A DNA stretch of 64,000 nucleotides, from NCBI RefSeq assembly GCF_009908295.1, contig NZ_JAAALO010000004.1:1-64000 (forward strand). The letters run 5' to 3'. Origin of the DNA: Micromonospora rubida (GTDB taxonomy: Bacteria > Actinomycetota > Actinomycetes > Mycobacteriales > Micromonosporaceae). The translations under genes and the position numbers were made by a program. The notes beneath the pieces are model-generated. The model was not told where the DNA came from. It made no database searches and saw only the letters and a list, made by a program, of their open reading frames with translations. Below are positions 1-8,550 of the stretch, piece by piece (the first letter of the stretch is position 1; every line of letters begins with the position of its first letter).

Positions 1-1
1 G

Positions 2-94
2 GAGCTGCGTCGCAGGAACAAGGTGTTGGAGCAGGAGAACGAGATCCTGCGTCGGGCGGCGGCGTACTTCGCCAAGGAGATTTCCCCAAAATGA
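2..94 (+). CDS. IS3 transposase OrfA, C-terminal fragment
   Basis: Only the last 30 codons are in the window, with the stop at 92-94. The peptide is charged and leucine-zipper-like (heptads around NKVLEQENEILRRAAAYFAK), which is the usual OrfA tail that mediates multimerisation with OrfB. The stop overlaps the ATG of OrfB in ATGA form. The helix-turn-helix part of OrfA lies to the left of the window. Confidence 0.85.
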   Translation, partial: ELRRRNKVLEQENEILRRAAAYFAKEISPK

Positions 95-954
95 TGTACC
101 CGCTGGTCGGTGACCTGGCCGCGGACGGGATCCCCGTCGCGGTGACCTGCCGGGTGCTGGGATTCAGCAAGCAGGCCTACTACGCGTGGAAGAAGACCCC
201 GGTCACCCGCCGGGACCTCGACGACGCGCATCTGATCAACGCTGCCCTCGACATCCACGCTGACGATCCAGCGTTCGGGTACCGGTTCATCGCCGATGAA
301 CTGCCCGCCCACGGCATCACCGCCGGCCGCAACCGGGTGGCCAGGTTGTGCTCACAGCAGCGCATCTGGTCGGTGTTCGCCAAACGCAGAGGGCTCACGC
401 GGCGGGCCGGGCCGCCGGTGCACGACGACCTGGTGCAACGCCGTTTCACCGCCGACGCCCCGGACCGGGTGTGGCTGACCGACATCACCGAACACCCCAC
501 CGCCGAGGGCAAGTTGTACCTGTGCGCGATCAAGGACGTGTACTCCGGCCGGATCGTCGGCTACTCCCTCGACACCCGCATGAAAGCGTCCCTGGCCGTC
601 GCGGCGCTGTCGAACGCCACCCGGCTGCGGAACCCTGCCGCAGCGATCGTGCACTCCGACAGGGGCAGTCAATTTCGTTCCCGGAAATTCGTCAAAGCGT
701 TGCATCGCAACGGGTTGGTCGGCTCGATGGGCCGGGTCGGTGCCTGCGGCGACAACGCGGCGATGGAGTCGTTCTTCGCCCTGCTGCAACGCAACGTCCT
801 AGACCGGCAACGCTGGCACACCCGCCAGGAGCTGCGCCTGGCGATCGTGACCTGGATCGAACGGACCTACCACCGCCGACGCCGGCAACACCGCCTCGGC
901 CGGCTCACCCCGATCGAGTTTGAGACAATCAACCAGCCCACACACGCGACCTGA
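91..954 (+). CDS. IS3-family transposase OrfB (DDE integrase)
   Basis: This 287-residue protein has the size and layout of IS3 OrfB. It has an N-terminal HTH_21-like region (roughly 45-105) followed by an rve integrase core. The catalytic triad is visible as D in VWLTDIT, D in HSDRGSQF and E in GDNAAMESFF, with the family's R/K-rich tail. It performs strand transfer of the element. The frame is intact, so the enzyme may be active if OrfA is complete upstream. Confidence 0.93.
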   Translation: MMYPLVGDLAADGIPVAVTCRVLGFSKQAYYAWKKTPVTRRDLDDAHLINAALDIHADDPAFGYRFIADELPAHGITAGRNRVARLCSQQRIWSVFAKRRGLTRRAGPPVHDDLVQRRFTADAPDRVWLTDITEHPTAEGKLYLCAIKDVYSGRIVGYSLDTRMKASLAVAALSNATRLRNPAAAIVHSDRGSQFRSRKFVKALHRNGLVGSMGRVGACGDNAAMESFFALLQRNVLDRQRWHTRQELRLAIVTWIERTYHRRRRQHRLGRLTPIEFETINQPTHAT

Positions 955-1400
955 ACCACTCAACCCCGCGAGTCAACCAAACCCGGGGCAGTCCCGTACA
1001 CGCCGAACTCGCCGCGCGAGAGCGCCTGCGGCACACCGCATCCACGGGCAGGAGCAGCGGCGACTTGATCCATCCACGCAATGGAGCGTCACTGACATCC
1101 CGGTCGCCCCAGGCGAACCCGGCAGCGGCATCCCTACACCGTCGCGCCGCCCGCCCGCTGCGGCGTGGGAACGCGGCTCGGCAGTGACGCCCTGATCTGA
1201 CCGGCTCACAGGCCGACCCCGTCGGCGCTGCCAAGTTCGGGTGACGGCGGAAAGACCAAGCCAGTGCCAGTGGAAATCACGTCTTCCGGATCTGTAGTGA
1301 TCTTGTTGCGCCGGCAACGCTCTCAGTGGGGCTGCGAGTGGGGCCTCCGCGAGACGCGCAGGTCGTGCCGGTCGCTCGACCATAGGCGATGATGGCGGAC
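955..1400. other. IS right flank and intergenic region
   Basis: About 400 bases separate the transposase from the next gene. The first 40 hold the likely IS right terminus. The rest is high-GC sequence with no frame that I would call a gene and no clear terminator. The promoter of the following oxidoreductase gene should lie in its last part. Confidence 0.4.
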
Positions 1401-2432
1401 ATGCGGCTGCTCATACTCGGTGGAACCTGGTTCCTCGGGCGCACTCTCAGTGAACTCGCGCTGCCCTCGGGCTGGTCGGTGACGACCTTCAACCGCGGCG
1501 TCTCCGCCGCCGACCTGCCCGGCGTGCAGGCCGTACACGGCGATCGGGAACGACGCGAGGACCTGGAGCGGCTCGCCCAACACGGCCCGTGGGACGCCGT
1601 CATCGACACGATCGGCTACGTCCCCAACCAGGTCCTCGCTGCCGCGAAGGCCCTCGCGCCGGTCGTCGGCCGCTACGTGTTCATGTCCTCGGTCAACGTC
1701 TACACCGGCTGGCCGAACGAACCCTTGGACGACGGCTCACCGGTCTTCGACTGCCCGCCGGACGCTGACGCGACCTTCGGCGCCGACCTCGGCTACGCCG
1801 GCCAGTACGGGGCGCTGAAGGCTGGCTGCGAGAACGCTGTCGTCCACGCCGTCGGGCAACAGCGAGCCGTGCTGCTGCGGCCCGGAGTAATCCTTGGACC
1901 TCACGAGTATGTAGGTCGGCTCACCTGGTGGCTGACGCGCGCCGCCCGAGGTGGCCAACTGCTGGCACCCGGGCCTGCGGAGCGGCCCATCCAACCGGTC
2001 GACGTACGCGACGCCGCCGCGTTCGCGTTGGCCCGTGCGGCAGGACCCGAGCATGGCTCGTTCAACGTCACCGCGCCGATCGGCCACGCGACGTTCGCGG
2101 AGCTTGTCGATGCCTGCGTCTCGGCGACGGGCGCCGGCACCCGGACGGTGTGGACCGACCCCGATTGGCTGATCCCGCAGGGCGTGCAGCAGTGGACGGA
2201 GCTCCCGCTGTGGCGCACCCACCCTGGGGTGTGGGCCGTCGACAGTTCCCGTGCCGCTGCAGCAGGACTAACGTGCAGATCTCTGCGGCAGACCGTCAAC
2301 GAAACCTGGTCGTGGATGACCGCGGGCGGCAGCGCCATCACCGGCGAGGGCGAAGCAGGCCGGGCCGCCGACCACGGCATCCCGGCCGAGCGCGAACGCG
2401 AGCTACTGCAGACCTGGCACCAGCGCGGCTGA
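1401..2432 (+). CDS. SDR-type NAD-dependent epimerase/reductase
   Basis: The 343-residue protein has an extended/atypical SDR fold. The N-terminal nucleotide-binding loop is GGTWFLGR at residues 7-14. A Ser lies in the SSVNVYTG strand, and YGALK supplies the Tyr-x3-Lys catalytic pair near residue 140. Such proteins epimerise, dehydrate or reduce nucleotide sugars or related substrates, but the substrate cannot be read here. In-frame ATGs exist at 1389 and 1395; 1401 is preferred because family members begin directly with the first beta strand. The gene converges with the XRE gene at 2442. It could supply a sugar step to the cluster at 6206, but lies outside that operon. Confidence 0.8.
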   Translation: MRLLILGGTWFLGRTLSELALPSGWSVTTFNRGVSAADLPGVQAVHGDRERREDLERLAQHGPWDAVIDTIGYVPNQVLAAAKALAPVVGRYVFMSSVNVYTGWPNEPLDDGSPVFDCPPDADATFGADLGYAGQYGALKAGCENAVVHAVGQQRAVLLRPGVILGPHEYVGRLTWWLTRAARGGQLLAPGPAERPIQPVDVRDAAAFALARAAGPEHGSFNVTAPIGHATFAELVDACVSATGAGTRTVWTDPDWLIPQGVQQWTELPLWRTHPGVWAVDSSRAAAAGLTCRSLRQTVNETWSWMTAGGSAITGEGEAGRAADHGIPAERERELLQTWHQRG

Positions 2433-2441
2433 CCCAGCGGT

Positions 2442-3875
2442 TCATACCGACGGCAAGGCGGGAGGTTCAGGCCGGGCCGTCGCGAAGGAACTCGCCAGCT
2501 CGGCGAGCTGACGCGCCTCGGGCACCTGACGCCACCGCAGCGCCGACAGCAGCTCCTGCACCCTGCCCAACCGTCCGAGCAGACCGGTGCGCCGCCACTC
2601 GGGCGGTATGGTCCACAGCGGTGCCAGCGTCTCCTGCGCGGCGTTGAGCCGTCCGCCGGCAAGGTGGCAGGTGGCCAGGTCGACTCGGGCCTCGCCCTCG
2701 ATGGTCGACCACGGGGTGGCGTCCTGCGTCGCAGCCAACCGCAGCGCGGCGGTTGCCGCCTTCGTGGCCTCGTCCAGGTTGTCGACCTGCAGCCAGGCGG
2801 TGCTCGCGCAGCGCGCCTGCTGGGAGGCGGTGAAGCCGAACTCCCCGCCGATGGCGTCGTGCAGGACGTCGTCGCCATCGACGGCACGGGCGTCGTCGGC
2901 TGCGGCGAGTGCCTCGCGGACCTGGTCGACGGCGCTCCGATGCGCCCAGGCCCGGGCCAACACGCACTGGGCACGCACCTGACCGATGCCGGACGGGGCG
3001 GTGTCCACCGCTGCCAGCGCGTACCGCACGGCCTCCTCGTGGCGGCCGGTCCAGTACGCGACGGTGGCCTGCATCCCGCGCGCGTAGGCACGCACACCGG
3101 GATGGCCGATGATCTCGCCGTAGGTGTCGGCCGCACGGGCGTACTGCATTGCAGACGTCCACAGACCCAGATCCGCGCTCGCGCTGGCCAGCAACGCCGC
3201 CGCCTGCGCGGTGATCAGGTACAACTCGTGCTGCTGACTGGGCCGGTGGGTGCGCCCCAGAGCCTCGACGGCGAGTGCCCGCACCCGCAAGGTCTCGGTG
3301 ATCGCCACCGTCGGCGTCAACTGCCCGTATCCCTGGGCCATTCGGATCGCGTCGTCGCGTAACTGCTCGACGGTGAGGTCTGACACGGCCCTCGCCCCCG
3401 CGTTCATCGCGTGTTCGCTGGTCTCCCGGGCGGCGACCCTGATCGCCTGCCGCATCCCAACGTACGCCCCGTCCACGGCCCCCACAAACGCCGCGTCCGC
3501 CGCCACGGCATCGGCCCGGGGCAGGAACGGCGTGTCGTGATGCTGCGCCGCCTCGGCGATCACCCGACGATCCAGCACCGCTCCCCAGCGGGCATGACGG
3601 GCCGCCTCGGCCTTCTCCTGCTGATGTCGGACCTCAAGGGACCGGTACTCGTCATAACCGGTGATCAACTCGCCGTCGGCCTGGAGAAGCGACTCGCACT
3701 GCGCCCAGAAGACACGGTCCACCACCTGCCGGCCGCTCTCGACGTTGGCGACCGTGCTCCGGGTGCTGTGCACCCGCCGTGCGACATCGTCCTGAGTCAG
3801 CCCACGCGTCCGACGCCACCTGCCGAGCCGTCGACCCAGCGCCCTCTTCACGTCACTGAGCTGTTGCGGATCCAC
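2442..3875 (-). CDS. XRE-family regulator with TPR-like C-terminal domain
   Basis: The 477-residue protein has an HTH_3/XRE domain at about residues 12-65 (RRTRGLTQDDVARRVHSTRS). Behind it is a long alanine-rich helical region with TPR-like repeats from about 180 to 450. Such proteins are abundant in actinomycetes and often control neighbouring clusters in response to a peptide or small ligand. The start is a GTG at 3875 with a strong GGAGGAGGGG site about nine bases upstream. The target is unknown; the closest unassigned operon begins at 6206 on the other strand. Confidence 0.85.
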   Translation of the reverse strand: MDPQQLSDVKRALGRRLGRWRRTRGLTQDDVARRVHSTRSTVANVESGRQVVDRVFWAQCESLLQADGELITGYDEYRSLEVRHQQEKAEAARHARWGAVLDRRVIAEAAQHHDTPFLPRADAVAADAAFVGAVDGAYVGMRQAIRVAARETSEHAMNAGARAVSDLTVEQLRDDAIRMAQGYGQLTPTVAITETLRVRALAVEALGRTHRPSQQHELYLITAQAAALLASASADLGLWTSAMQYARAADTYGEIIGHPGVRAYARGMQATVAYWTGRHEEAVRYALAAVDTAPSGIGQVRAQCVLARAWAHRSAVDQVREALAAADDARAVDGDDVLHDAIGGEFGFTASQQARCASTAWLQVDNLDEATKAATAALRLAATQDATPWSTIEGEARVDLATCHLAGGRLNAAQETLAPLWTIPPEWRRTGLLGRLGRVQELLSALRWRQVPEARQLAELASSFATARPEPPALPSV

Positions 3876-3959
3876 GAGGATGCCCCTCCTCCATCACCGC
3901 CGTCTGGTCCACTTGGGTGCGCGAATCGTCCATTCCACCTACACCCCTGGGGTAGCGGT

Positions 3960-4307
3960 TCAACAATCGTCCGCGCTGAGAGATAACGTGTATGCGTGGA
4001 CGAAGAAGGTTTCGACCTTCGCCCAATGCAGGTGACCAGCGAGCGCCATGTCACCTTCACGACCAAGGACAACGTGCACATGCACCTTGCCATCAACAAT
4101 CTCGCCAGTACCGCTCAACTCGAATGGCTGGCTATACTCCGTAACGACATCCGACTTTGCGTCACTGGCCGGCATGTTGCTGATTGCGCATGCATCGATC
4201 GCGCCGACAAGAGAAATGATCGCGCCGTTGGTGATGCCCGCCTCGGCGGCACGCCTGCTTAGCGTTGCAATGACCTCTTCGCCGGGCTTTACGGCGAGCA
4301 GCTTCAT
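3960..4307 (-). CDS. PPC-domain (DUF296) protein
   Basis: This 115-residue protein consists of a single PPC/DUF296 domain, a trimeric fold found in plant AT-hook proteins and in free-standing bacterial proteins. The core pattern is visible: GAIISLVGAID, then VHVHVVLG, then a terminal GHL..AKVETFFVHAY. No AT-hook is present. The ATG is preceded by AGGAG at a normal distance, and the gene starts eight bases after the stop of the upstream XRE gene, so the two probably form an operon. The function of stand-alone bacterial PPC proteins is poorly known. Confidence 0.8.
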   Translation of the reverse strand: MKLLAVKPGEEVIATLSRRAAEAGITNGAIISLVGAIDACAISNMPASDAKSDVVTEYSQPFELSGTGEIVDGKVHVHVVLGREGDMALAGHLHWAKVETFFVHAYTLSLSADDC

Positions 4308-4315
4308 TCGGACTC

Positions 4316-5602
4316 CTAGGTATTGAGAGGACTAGTTCCGGCAAGGACGGCGGCATATGCGCGCAGGTTTTCGCAGCACGCTTCACGCAATACGGCGTTC
4401 ATGACCGCCTGACGGGTTGTGTCGAATAGAGCGCTGGGCAGTGTTGCGAGGAGGACCGCACTGCACCAACGTGCCGCAGCGTCGCGCGGGTTGATCAGCT
4501 CTGCTGTCAGGCGTTCGGTGGCCCACGTCTGACGCGCCGATGCCAGACCCATGGAGGCTCGGTTACCTGATTCGGCGGCCAAAGCGGCGACGCGTGCGGC
4601 TTCATCCCATGACATGTCCAGCACACGACACGTGACGGCGGTCAAGTACAGATGTCGGACGTCATCGTCGCCACGAATGGCGGAAATCGCTGCGTCGCCA
4701 ACCTTGGGCGACCCGACTTTCGCAAGGATGCCAGCCGAGTTCACCCGCAAGACTGCCGTGGGTCCGTGTCGCATCCACGCGACCAACGCTCGTCGAGCGC
4801 TCTCGTCATCGGCGGTCAACGCGCCGATGGTCAGATCGGTTGCATGACTGGTCTGCGCGGCGGCAAGCAGGTGCCCGCTACCCCGCGTGATATCGCCGAA
4901 GACGCGGTGGGCTACGAACACATCCACAATCGCTGGATCAGTGAGCCGGTATGTGTCCTCTGCTGTCCGAATGATGTCGGGATGCCTGTCAAGCCGACGG
5001 CGTACGTGATCAGGAATCTGAGACGAGTGCAGTTCTTCGGCTCGGTGCTGCCAAAGGTGCCATGCGAACCACTCGACCTCTTCCCCGTCGTTGCTCAACG
5101 GCCTTGCAGGCGTTGCTTCCCCGAACACCCCGGTCGCCAGCGTCACCCCGGCTACCGCGATCAAGTTGCGCCGCTTCACCTTGTCCTCTTTCTCGGCCGG
5201 CCGTTCCGTGACGGCTGGTAGCGCGAACCACAGACGGTCGGCCGGAACCCGCAGCACCTCCGCCCACTGGGACAGCCGATCAAGGTGGGCGATCGCCGGG
5301 CCGTTCTCGATCCGACTTAGCTGAGCCTGCGTGAGCCCCACCCACGACGCCACGCGATCTTGGGAGATCGATCGCCGCCCGTGGTGGGGGTGCGTCCGCC
5401 AAGCCCGGATAACCCGGCCCATGTGCCGGCTCCGGAGCGCCTCACTGAGCACCACCTCGTCCCAAAAGTCGGCCGGAAGCTCGGGAGCCGCGTAGAGATG
5501 ATCTCGTTCATGAGCGACGCACGGGGCACAGCGCGTGCCGGGGTTGTCACGGGCCAGACGGGCGCCGCAACGGCAGTACCGCGCCTTGTGAGTCGCAGTC
5601 AT
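4316..5602 (-). CDS. XRE-family regulator with N-terminal zinc-ribbon-like segment
   Basis: The 428-residue protein begins with paired cysteines (YCRCGARLARD..GTRCAPC), a probable small zinc ribbon. An XRE helix-turn-helix follows at about residues 75-120 (ISQDRVASWVGLTQAQLSRIENG). A short hydrophobic segment near 145-160 (LIAVAGVTLATGVFG) precedes a helical sensor-like C-terminal half. This layout is common in Streptomyces and Micromonospora regulators. The gene is transcribed away from the folE operon and leads into the PPC-domain gene, so both may act on the 603-base divergent region. Confidence 0.85.
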   Translation of the reverse strand: MTATHKARYCRCGARLARDNPGTRCAPCVAHERDHLYAAPELPADFWDEVVLSEALRSRHMGRVIRAWRTHPHHGRRSISQDRVASWVGLTQAQLSRIENGPAIAHLDRLSQWAEVLRVPADRLWFALPAVTERPAEKEDKVKRRNLIAVAGVTLATGVFGEATPARPLSNDGEEVEWFAWHLWQHRAEELHSSQIPDHVRRRLDRHPDIIRTAEDTYRLTDPAIVDVFVAHRVFGDITRGSGHLLAAAQTSHATDLTIGALTADDESARRALVAWMRHGPTAVLRVNSAGILAKVGSPKVGDAAISAIRGDDDVRHLYLTAVTCRVLDMSWDEAARVAALAAESGNRASMGLASARQTWATERLTAELINPRDAAARWCSAVLLATLPSALFDTTRQAVMNAVLREACCENLRAYAAVLAGTSPLNT

Positions 5603-6205
5603 CGTGGCGTCCTTGTGTGACCACCAGTATTGGATCGTGCGAGGGCATGCTCCAAGGTTCCATATGCCGCCCGGTCGCCGTCATGCGCGAGACGCATATT
5701 GATACCCGCCCTCGGTCATGGCGCACCCTTCCTGACGTTGGGCATCGTGTTGGTAACGATAAGCGACAGGCAAGCGATTGACTCGATCGACTCCCTGGTC
5801 GTCCGCGACGAAGCCTCCGTCGGCCAGGTGACGGGATGAGGTACGCCTCGACCCGGCGCTGCATGCGGCGCGGGGCGTACCCCATCACGGCATGAGCGGT
5901 CGCTACAGGGAGGCGTTCCGACATGACATCTTATCTCGGCGGTGATCAAGTCGAGCATACGCAGACGGTGTTGGAGTCGGGACTTGGCCCGCAGGCAGCG
6001 AGGAGATCCAGCTTCCCGCCAACACCGCTGCCAGATAGAAGATGCGTCGTCGTCACGACCTCCTGGGCGTGACTCAGGGTGGAGCAGCAGGCGGACGCCC
6101 TGAACTCCGGCCAGATCGCAACTGCCCCTCACGTCCCGATCCGCGCCGAGGCGGACACAGCACACGCATTCCCGGGAGTTCGGCCTCACCCCCGAAGGAG
6201 ACCTG
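5603..6205. promoter_or_regulatory. Divergent intergenic region upstream of the 7-deazapurine operon
   Basis: This is the only long gap before the same-strand cluster, so it should hold the operon promoter and the promoter of the divergent XRE gene. I see no convincing gene in it. An inverted repeat with perfect 8-base arms, GGTACGCC at 5840-5847 and GGCGTACC at 5874-5881, encloses a GC-rich stretch and could be a leader hairpin or a regulator site. The last bases carry AAGGAG at 6195-6200, the ribosome site of folE. No preQ1-type riboswitch was recognised. Confidence 0.45.
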
Positions 6206-6829
6206 GTGGTTACTACTCTTTCCGATCTGGAAATTGGTCACACGCTCCTACCCCCGACGGCACCCTCGATCGACCGGAACGCCGCTGAGCTGGCCGTCGG
6301 GCAGCTACTGACCGCACTCGGCGTCGATGCGAGCACTGAGGTCGGCGTCAACACCCCGCGCAGGGTCGCTGACGCCTATACACAGATGCTCACCCAAAAG
6401 CCCTGGGAGTTCACCAAGTTCCCGAACGAGGACGACCAGCATGACTTGGTCGTGACCGGTGGGATTGAGTTCACTTCGGTGTGCGGGCACCACCTTCTTC
6501 CGTTCTTCGGGACTGCGGCCGTCGGCTACCGCCCAGCAGCGTTCATTCCCGGCCTATCAAAGGTCGCGCGGTCCGTACGAATGTTCGCCGCACGCCTGCA
6601 GACACAGGAGGGCCTGGGGCAGCAGGTCGCCCGGTTCCTGCAGCAGCAGCTGGAATGCGCTGACGTGGGCGTGTTGCTGCGGGCCGAGCACACCTGCATG
6701 ACATGTCGCGGTGTCCGGGCGCAAGGATCATTGACAATCACGGTCGCGACGACCGGGGCCCTCCAGACGGACGCCACTGCCCGCGCCGAGTTCCTCCAGC
6801 TGGCGTCGATGGCGGGACGTGCCGCATGA
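6206..6829 (+). CDS. folE: GTP cyclohydrolase I
   Basis: The 207-residue protein matches GTP cyclohydrolase I in length and motifs. It has the zinc cysteine in SVCGHHLLPFFG, the second zinc site in EHTCMTCRGV, and the substrate-binding stretch IPGLSKVARSVRMFAARLQ. It converts GTP to 7,8-dihydroneopterin triphosphate, the first step of both folate and preQ0 synthesis. Because queD and queE follow directly, the preQ0 role is favoured. The start is a GTG at 6206, five bases after AAGGAG. It is probably the first gene of the operon and ends in an ATGA overlap with queD. Confidence 0.93.
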   Translation: MVTTLSDLEIGHTLLPPTAPSIDRNAAELAVGQLLTALGVDASTEVGVNTPRRVADAYTQMLTQKPWEFTKFPNEDDQHDLVVTGGIEFTSVCGHHLLPFFGTAAVGYRPAAFIPGLSKVARSVRMFAARLQTQEGLGQQVARFLQQQLECADVGVLLRAEHTCMTCRGVRAQGSLTITVATTGALQTDATARAEFLQLASMAGRAA

Positions 6830-7272
6830 GCAACACCATGGCAGGGAGGACGCCGGCTGCCGCCAGGGGCGGGGAGTACCGCATAGGAAAATCCTTCAAG
6901 TTCGAGGCTGCGCACCGGCTTGGGGACCTGCCGGAGCACCACAAGTGCGCGCGAGTCCACGGCCACTCGTACGCCGTCGAGGTGACCCTCGTTGCGCAGG
7001 TTTTGAGCGGTCCCGGCTTCGTCGTCGACTTCGCGGAACTCGAGCCCGTAAAGCAGTACCTGGCCGATACGTTCGACCATCGGCTGATCAACGACGTTGT
7101 CACCGTCGAGCCGACCAGCGAGAACCTAGCCCGGCTGATCTTCGACTGGTGCGCCGAGAAGCTGCCGCTTCCCGACGGTGTGCACGTCGGGGCCGTGAAG
7201 GTCAGCGAAACGGCGACCAGCTGGGCGGAGTTCCGGATTCCAGTCTCGGCCGAAAGGAGATGGTCTCGTTGA
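6826..7272 (+). CDS. queD: 6-carboxytetrahydropterin synthase
   Basis: This 148-residue protein belongs to the QueD/PTPS family. The zinc histidines appear in FEAAHRL and RVHGHSY, and the cysteine of HKCARVHGHSY is the catalytic Cys that marks the 6-carboxytetrahydropterin synthase type. The acidic residue of KVSETATSWAEF closes the active site. It turns dihydroneopterin triphosphate into 6-carboxy-5,6,7,8-tetrahydropterin. The ATG at 6826 overlaps the folE stop, and the stop at 7270-7272 overlaps the TTG of queE, so translation is coupled. Confidence 0.92.
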   Translation: MSNTMAGRTPAAARGGEYRIGKSFKFEAAHRLGDLPEHHKCARVHGHSYAVEVTLVAQVLSGPGFVVDFAELEPVKQYLADTFDHRLINDVVTVEPTSENLARLIFDWCAEKLPLPDGVHVGAVKVSETATSWAEFRIPVSAERRWSR

Positions 7273-8066
7273 CTACTGCGGCTCACCCTATGGTCCGACG
7301 CAAGGCCGACACTGCGCAGGTCGCCGACCTCTTCTACTCGTTCCAAGGCGAAGGGCCCAGCTTCGGCCGCCGGGCACTGTTTGCCCGCCTCATGGCCTGC
7401 AACCTCACATGCGGCTACGCGGCGTTGCCGCGCACCAGTGACACGCCGACTGACGGCACGATGATCTGCGATACCGAATACACCTGGAACGTGGCCCGGC
7501 ACGACCCGGGCACGGCGCGAACGATGACGTCGGCCGAGATTTGGGATGAGCTGCTACGGATCGATCCGGCCACCGCTGACCCGTCGCTGATGCCGGTCGA
7601 CCTGGTCATCGTGACCGGCGGCGAGCCGTTGCTGCACCGGGATGTGGTCACTCACCTCGCGTGGTCCGCACGTGCGGACGGACGCGCGGTCGAGGTCGAG
7701 ACGAACGCCACGGTCGCCCCCGGCAGCGACCTGATCGCCGCCGGCGTGTGCTTCAACGCCGGTCTCAAGCTGGAGAGTTCCGCGGTCCCGCGTGGAAGAC
7801 GGATCAAGCCGCACGTCATCAGGCAGCTGCAGGACACCGGACAAGCCCGGTGGAAGTTCGTGGTGACCTGCCCTGCCGACATTCAGGAAATCGTCGCTCT
7901 GCAGCACGAGTTCGGGCTCACACAGGTGTGGCTGTCCCCAGAGGGCACCACCGCGGACGTGGTCGTCGAGCGGATGCGGTGGATGGCGGATGCCGCGCTG
8001 ACGCACGGATGGAACGTGACCAGCCGCGCCCATGTCCTCATCTGGGGTGACGAACGTGGCCGGTGA
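7269..8066 (+). CDS. queE: 7-carboxy-7-deazaguanine synthase-like radical SAM protein, atypical cluster motif
   Basis: This 265-residue protein has the QueE hallmarks: SFQGEGPSFGRRALFARL at about residues 22-39, the glycine motif VTGGEPLL, and the family's CDTEYTW. QueE makes 7-carboxy-7-deazaguanine from carboxytetrahydropterin with SAM and a 4Fe-4S cluster. The cluster cysteines are spaced unusually. CNLTC is followed by GYA rather than Cys, and the next Cys comes 18 residues later in MICDT, giving C-x3-C-x18-C instead of C-x3-C-x2-C. The chosen start is TTG 7269, nine bases after AAAGGAG (7253-7259). The ATG at 7260 abuts that site and is less likely. Confidence 0.83.
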   Translation: MTTAAHPMVRRKADTAQVADLFYSFQGEGPSFGRRALFARLMACNLTCGYAALPRTSDTPTDGTMICDTEYTWNVARHDPGTARTMTSAEIWDELLRIDPATADPSLMPVDLVIVTGGEPLLHRDVVTHLAWSARADGRAVEVETNATVAPGSDLIAAGVCFNAGLKLESSAVPRGRRIKPHVIRQLQDTGQARWKFVVTCPADIQEIVALQHEFGLTQVWLSPEGTTADVVVERMRWMADAALTHGWNVTSRAHVLIWGDERGR

Positions 8067-8550
8067 CCAGACCCCGATCGTCCTCACCTGGCCCGATGTC
8101 ACCAAGACGGTCGACACGATCGCCGGCCAGGTCCGCGCCGATCGGCTGCCAGACGTGCTGGTGGGCGTGCTCCGCGGCGGCCTCGTCCCGGCCGTCCTGC
8201 TTTCGCACCAGCTCGGCGTCCGTGAGGTGCGATCGGTGGAGGTGGTCCATACCCTCGACGACACCGTCAACGCCGACAAGTCCGACACACCCCAGGTCGT
8301 GAACCCCGCTACCCTCGGCGACCTCAAGGGCATGGACGTGCTGCTGGTCGACGACATCGCGGGCAGCGGCGACACCCTCGTCTGCACCGTTGGCCTGTTG
8401 CACGCCGCCGGGGCCACGCGCGTACGTACCGCCGTGCTGACCGTCAACCGCGCGAACTGGCACAGGCCGCAGAGCCCTACCGACGTCGTGAGGTACCTCG
8501 GCCACCAGGTCGACAGCTGGGTGATCTTCCCGTGGGAGGCCCCAGCATGA
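8056..8550 (+). CDS. Phosphoribosyltransferase (GPT/hypoxanthine type)
   Basis: The 164-residue protein has a type I phosphoribosyltransferase fold. It contains a PRPP loop in VGVLRGGLVPAVLLS and the 13-residue PRPP motif VLLVDDIAGSGDTL near residue 97. Relatives transfer ribose-5-phosphate from PRPP to guanine, xanthine or hypoxanthine. Next to preQ0 genes, the likely acceptor is preQ0 or a later 7-deazaguanine base, as proposed for ToyH in toyocamycin clusters; this is inference. GTG 8056 is chosen for GGGGTGA upstream. GTG 8047 and ATG 8032 are in-frame alternatives. The stop overlaps the next ATG. Confidence 0.8.
   Translation: MAGDQTPIVLTWPDVTKTVDTIAGQVRADRLPDVLVGVLRGGLVPAVLLSHQLGVREVRSVEVVHTLDDTVNADKSDTPQVVNPATLGDLKGMDVLLVDDIAGSGDTLVCTVGLLHAAGATRVRTAVLTVNRANWHRPQSPTDVVRYLGHQVDSWVIFPWEAPA

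Larger units (their letters stand above)
1..995 (+). mobile_element. IS3-family insertion sequence, right part
   Basis: The window opens inside an IS3-type element: the end of OrfA and a complete OrfB transposase in the usual overlapping arrangement. The right end probably lies at about 973-995, where a sequence ending ggggcagtccc resembles IS3-family terminal repeats. The left end is outside the window, so the inverted repeat and any target duplication cannot be confirmed. Confidence 0.8.
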
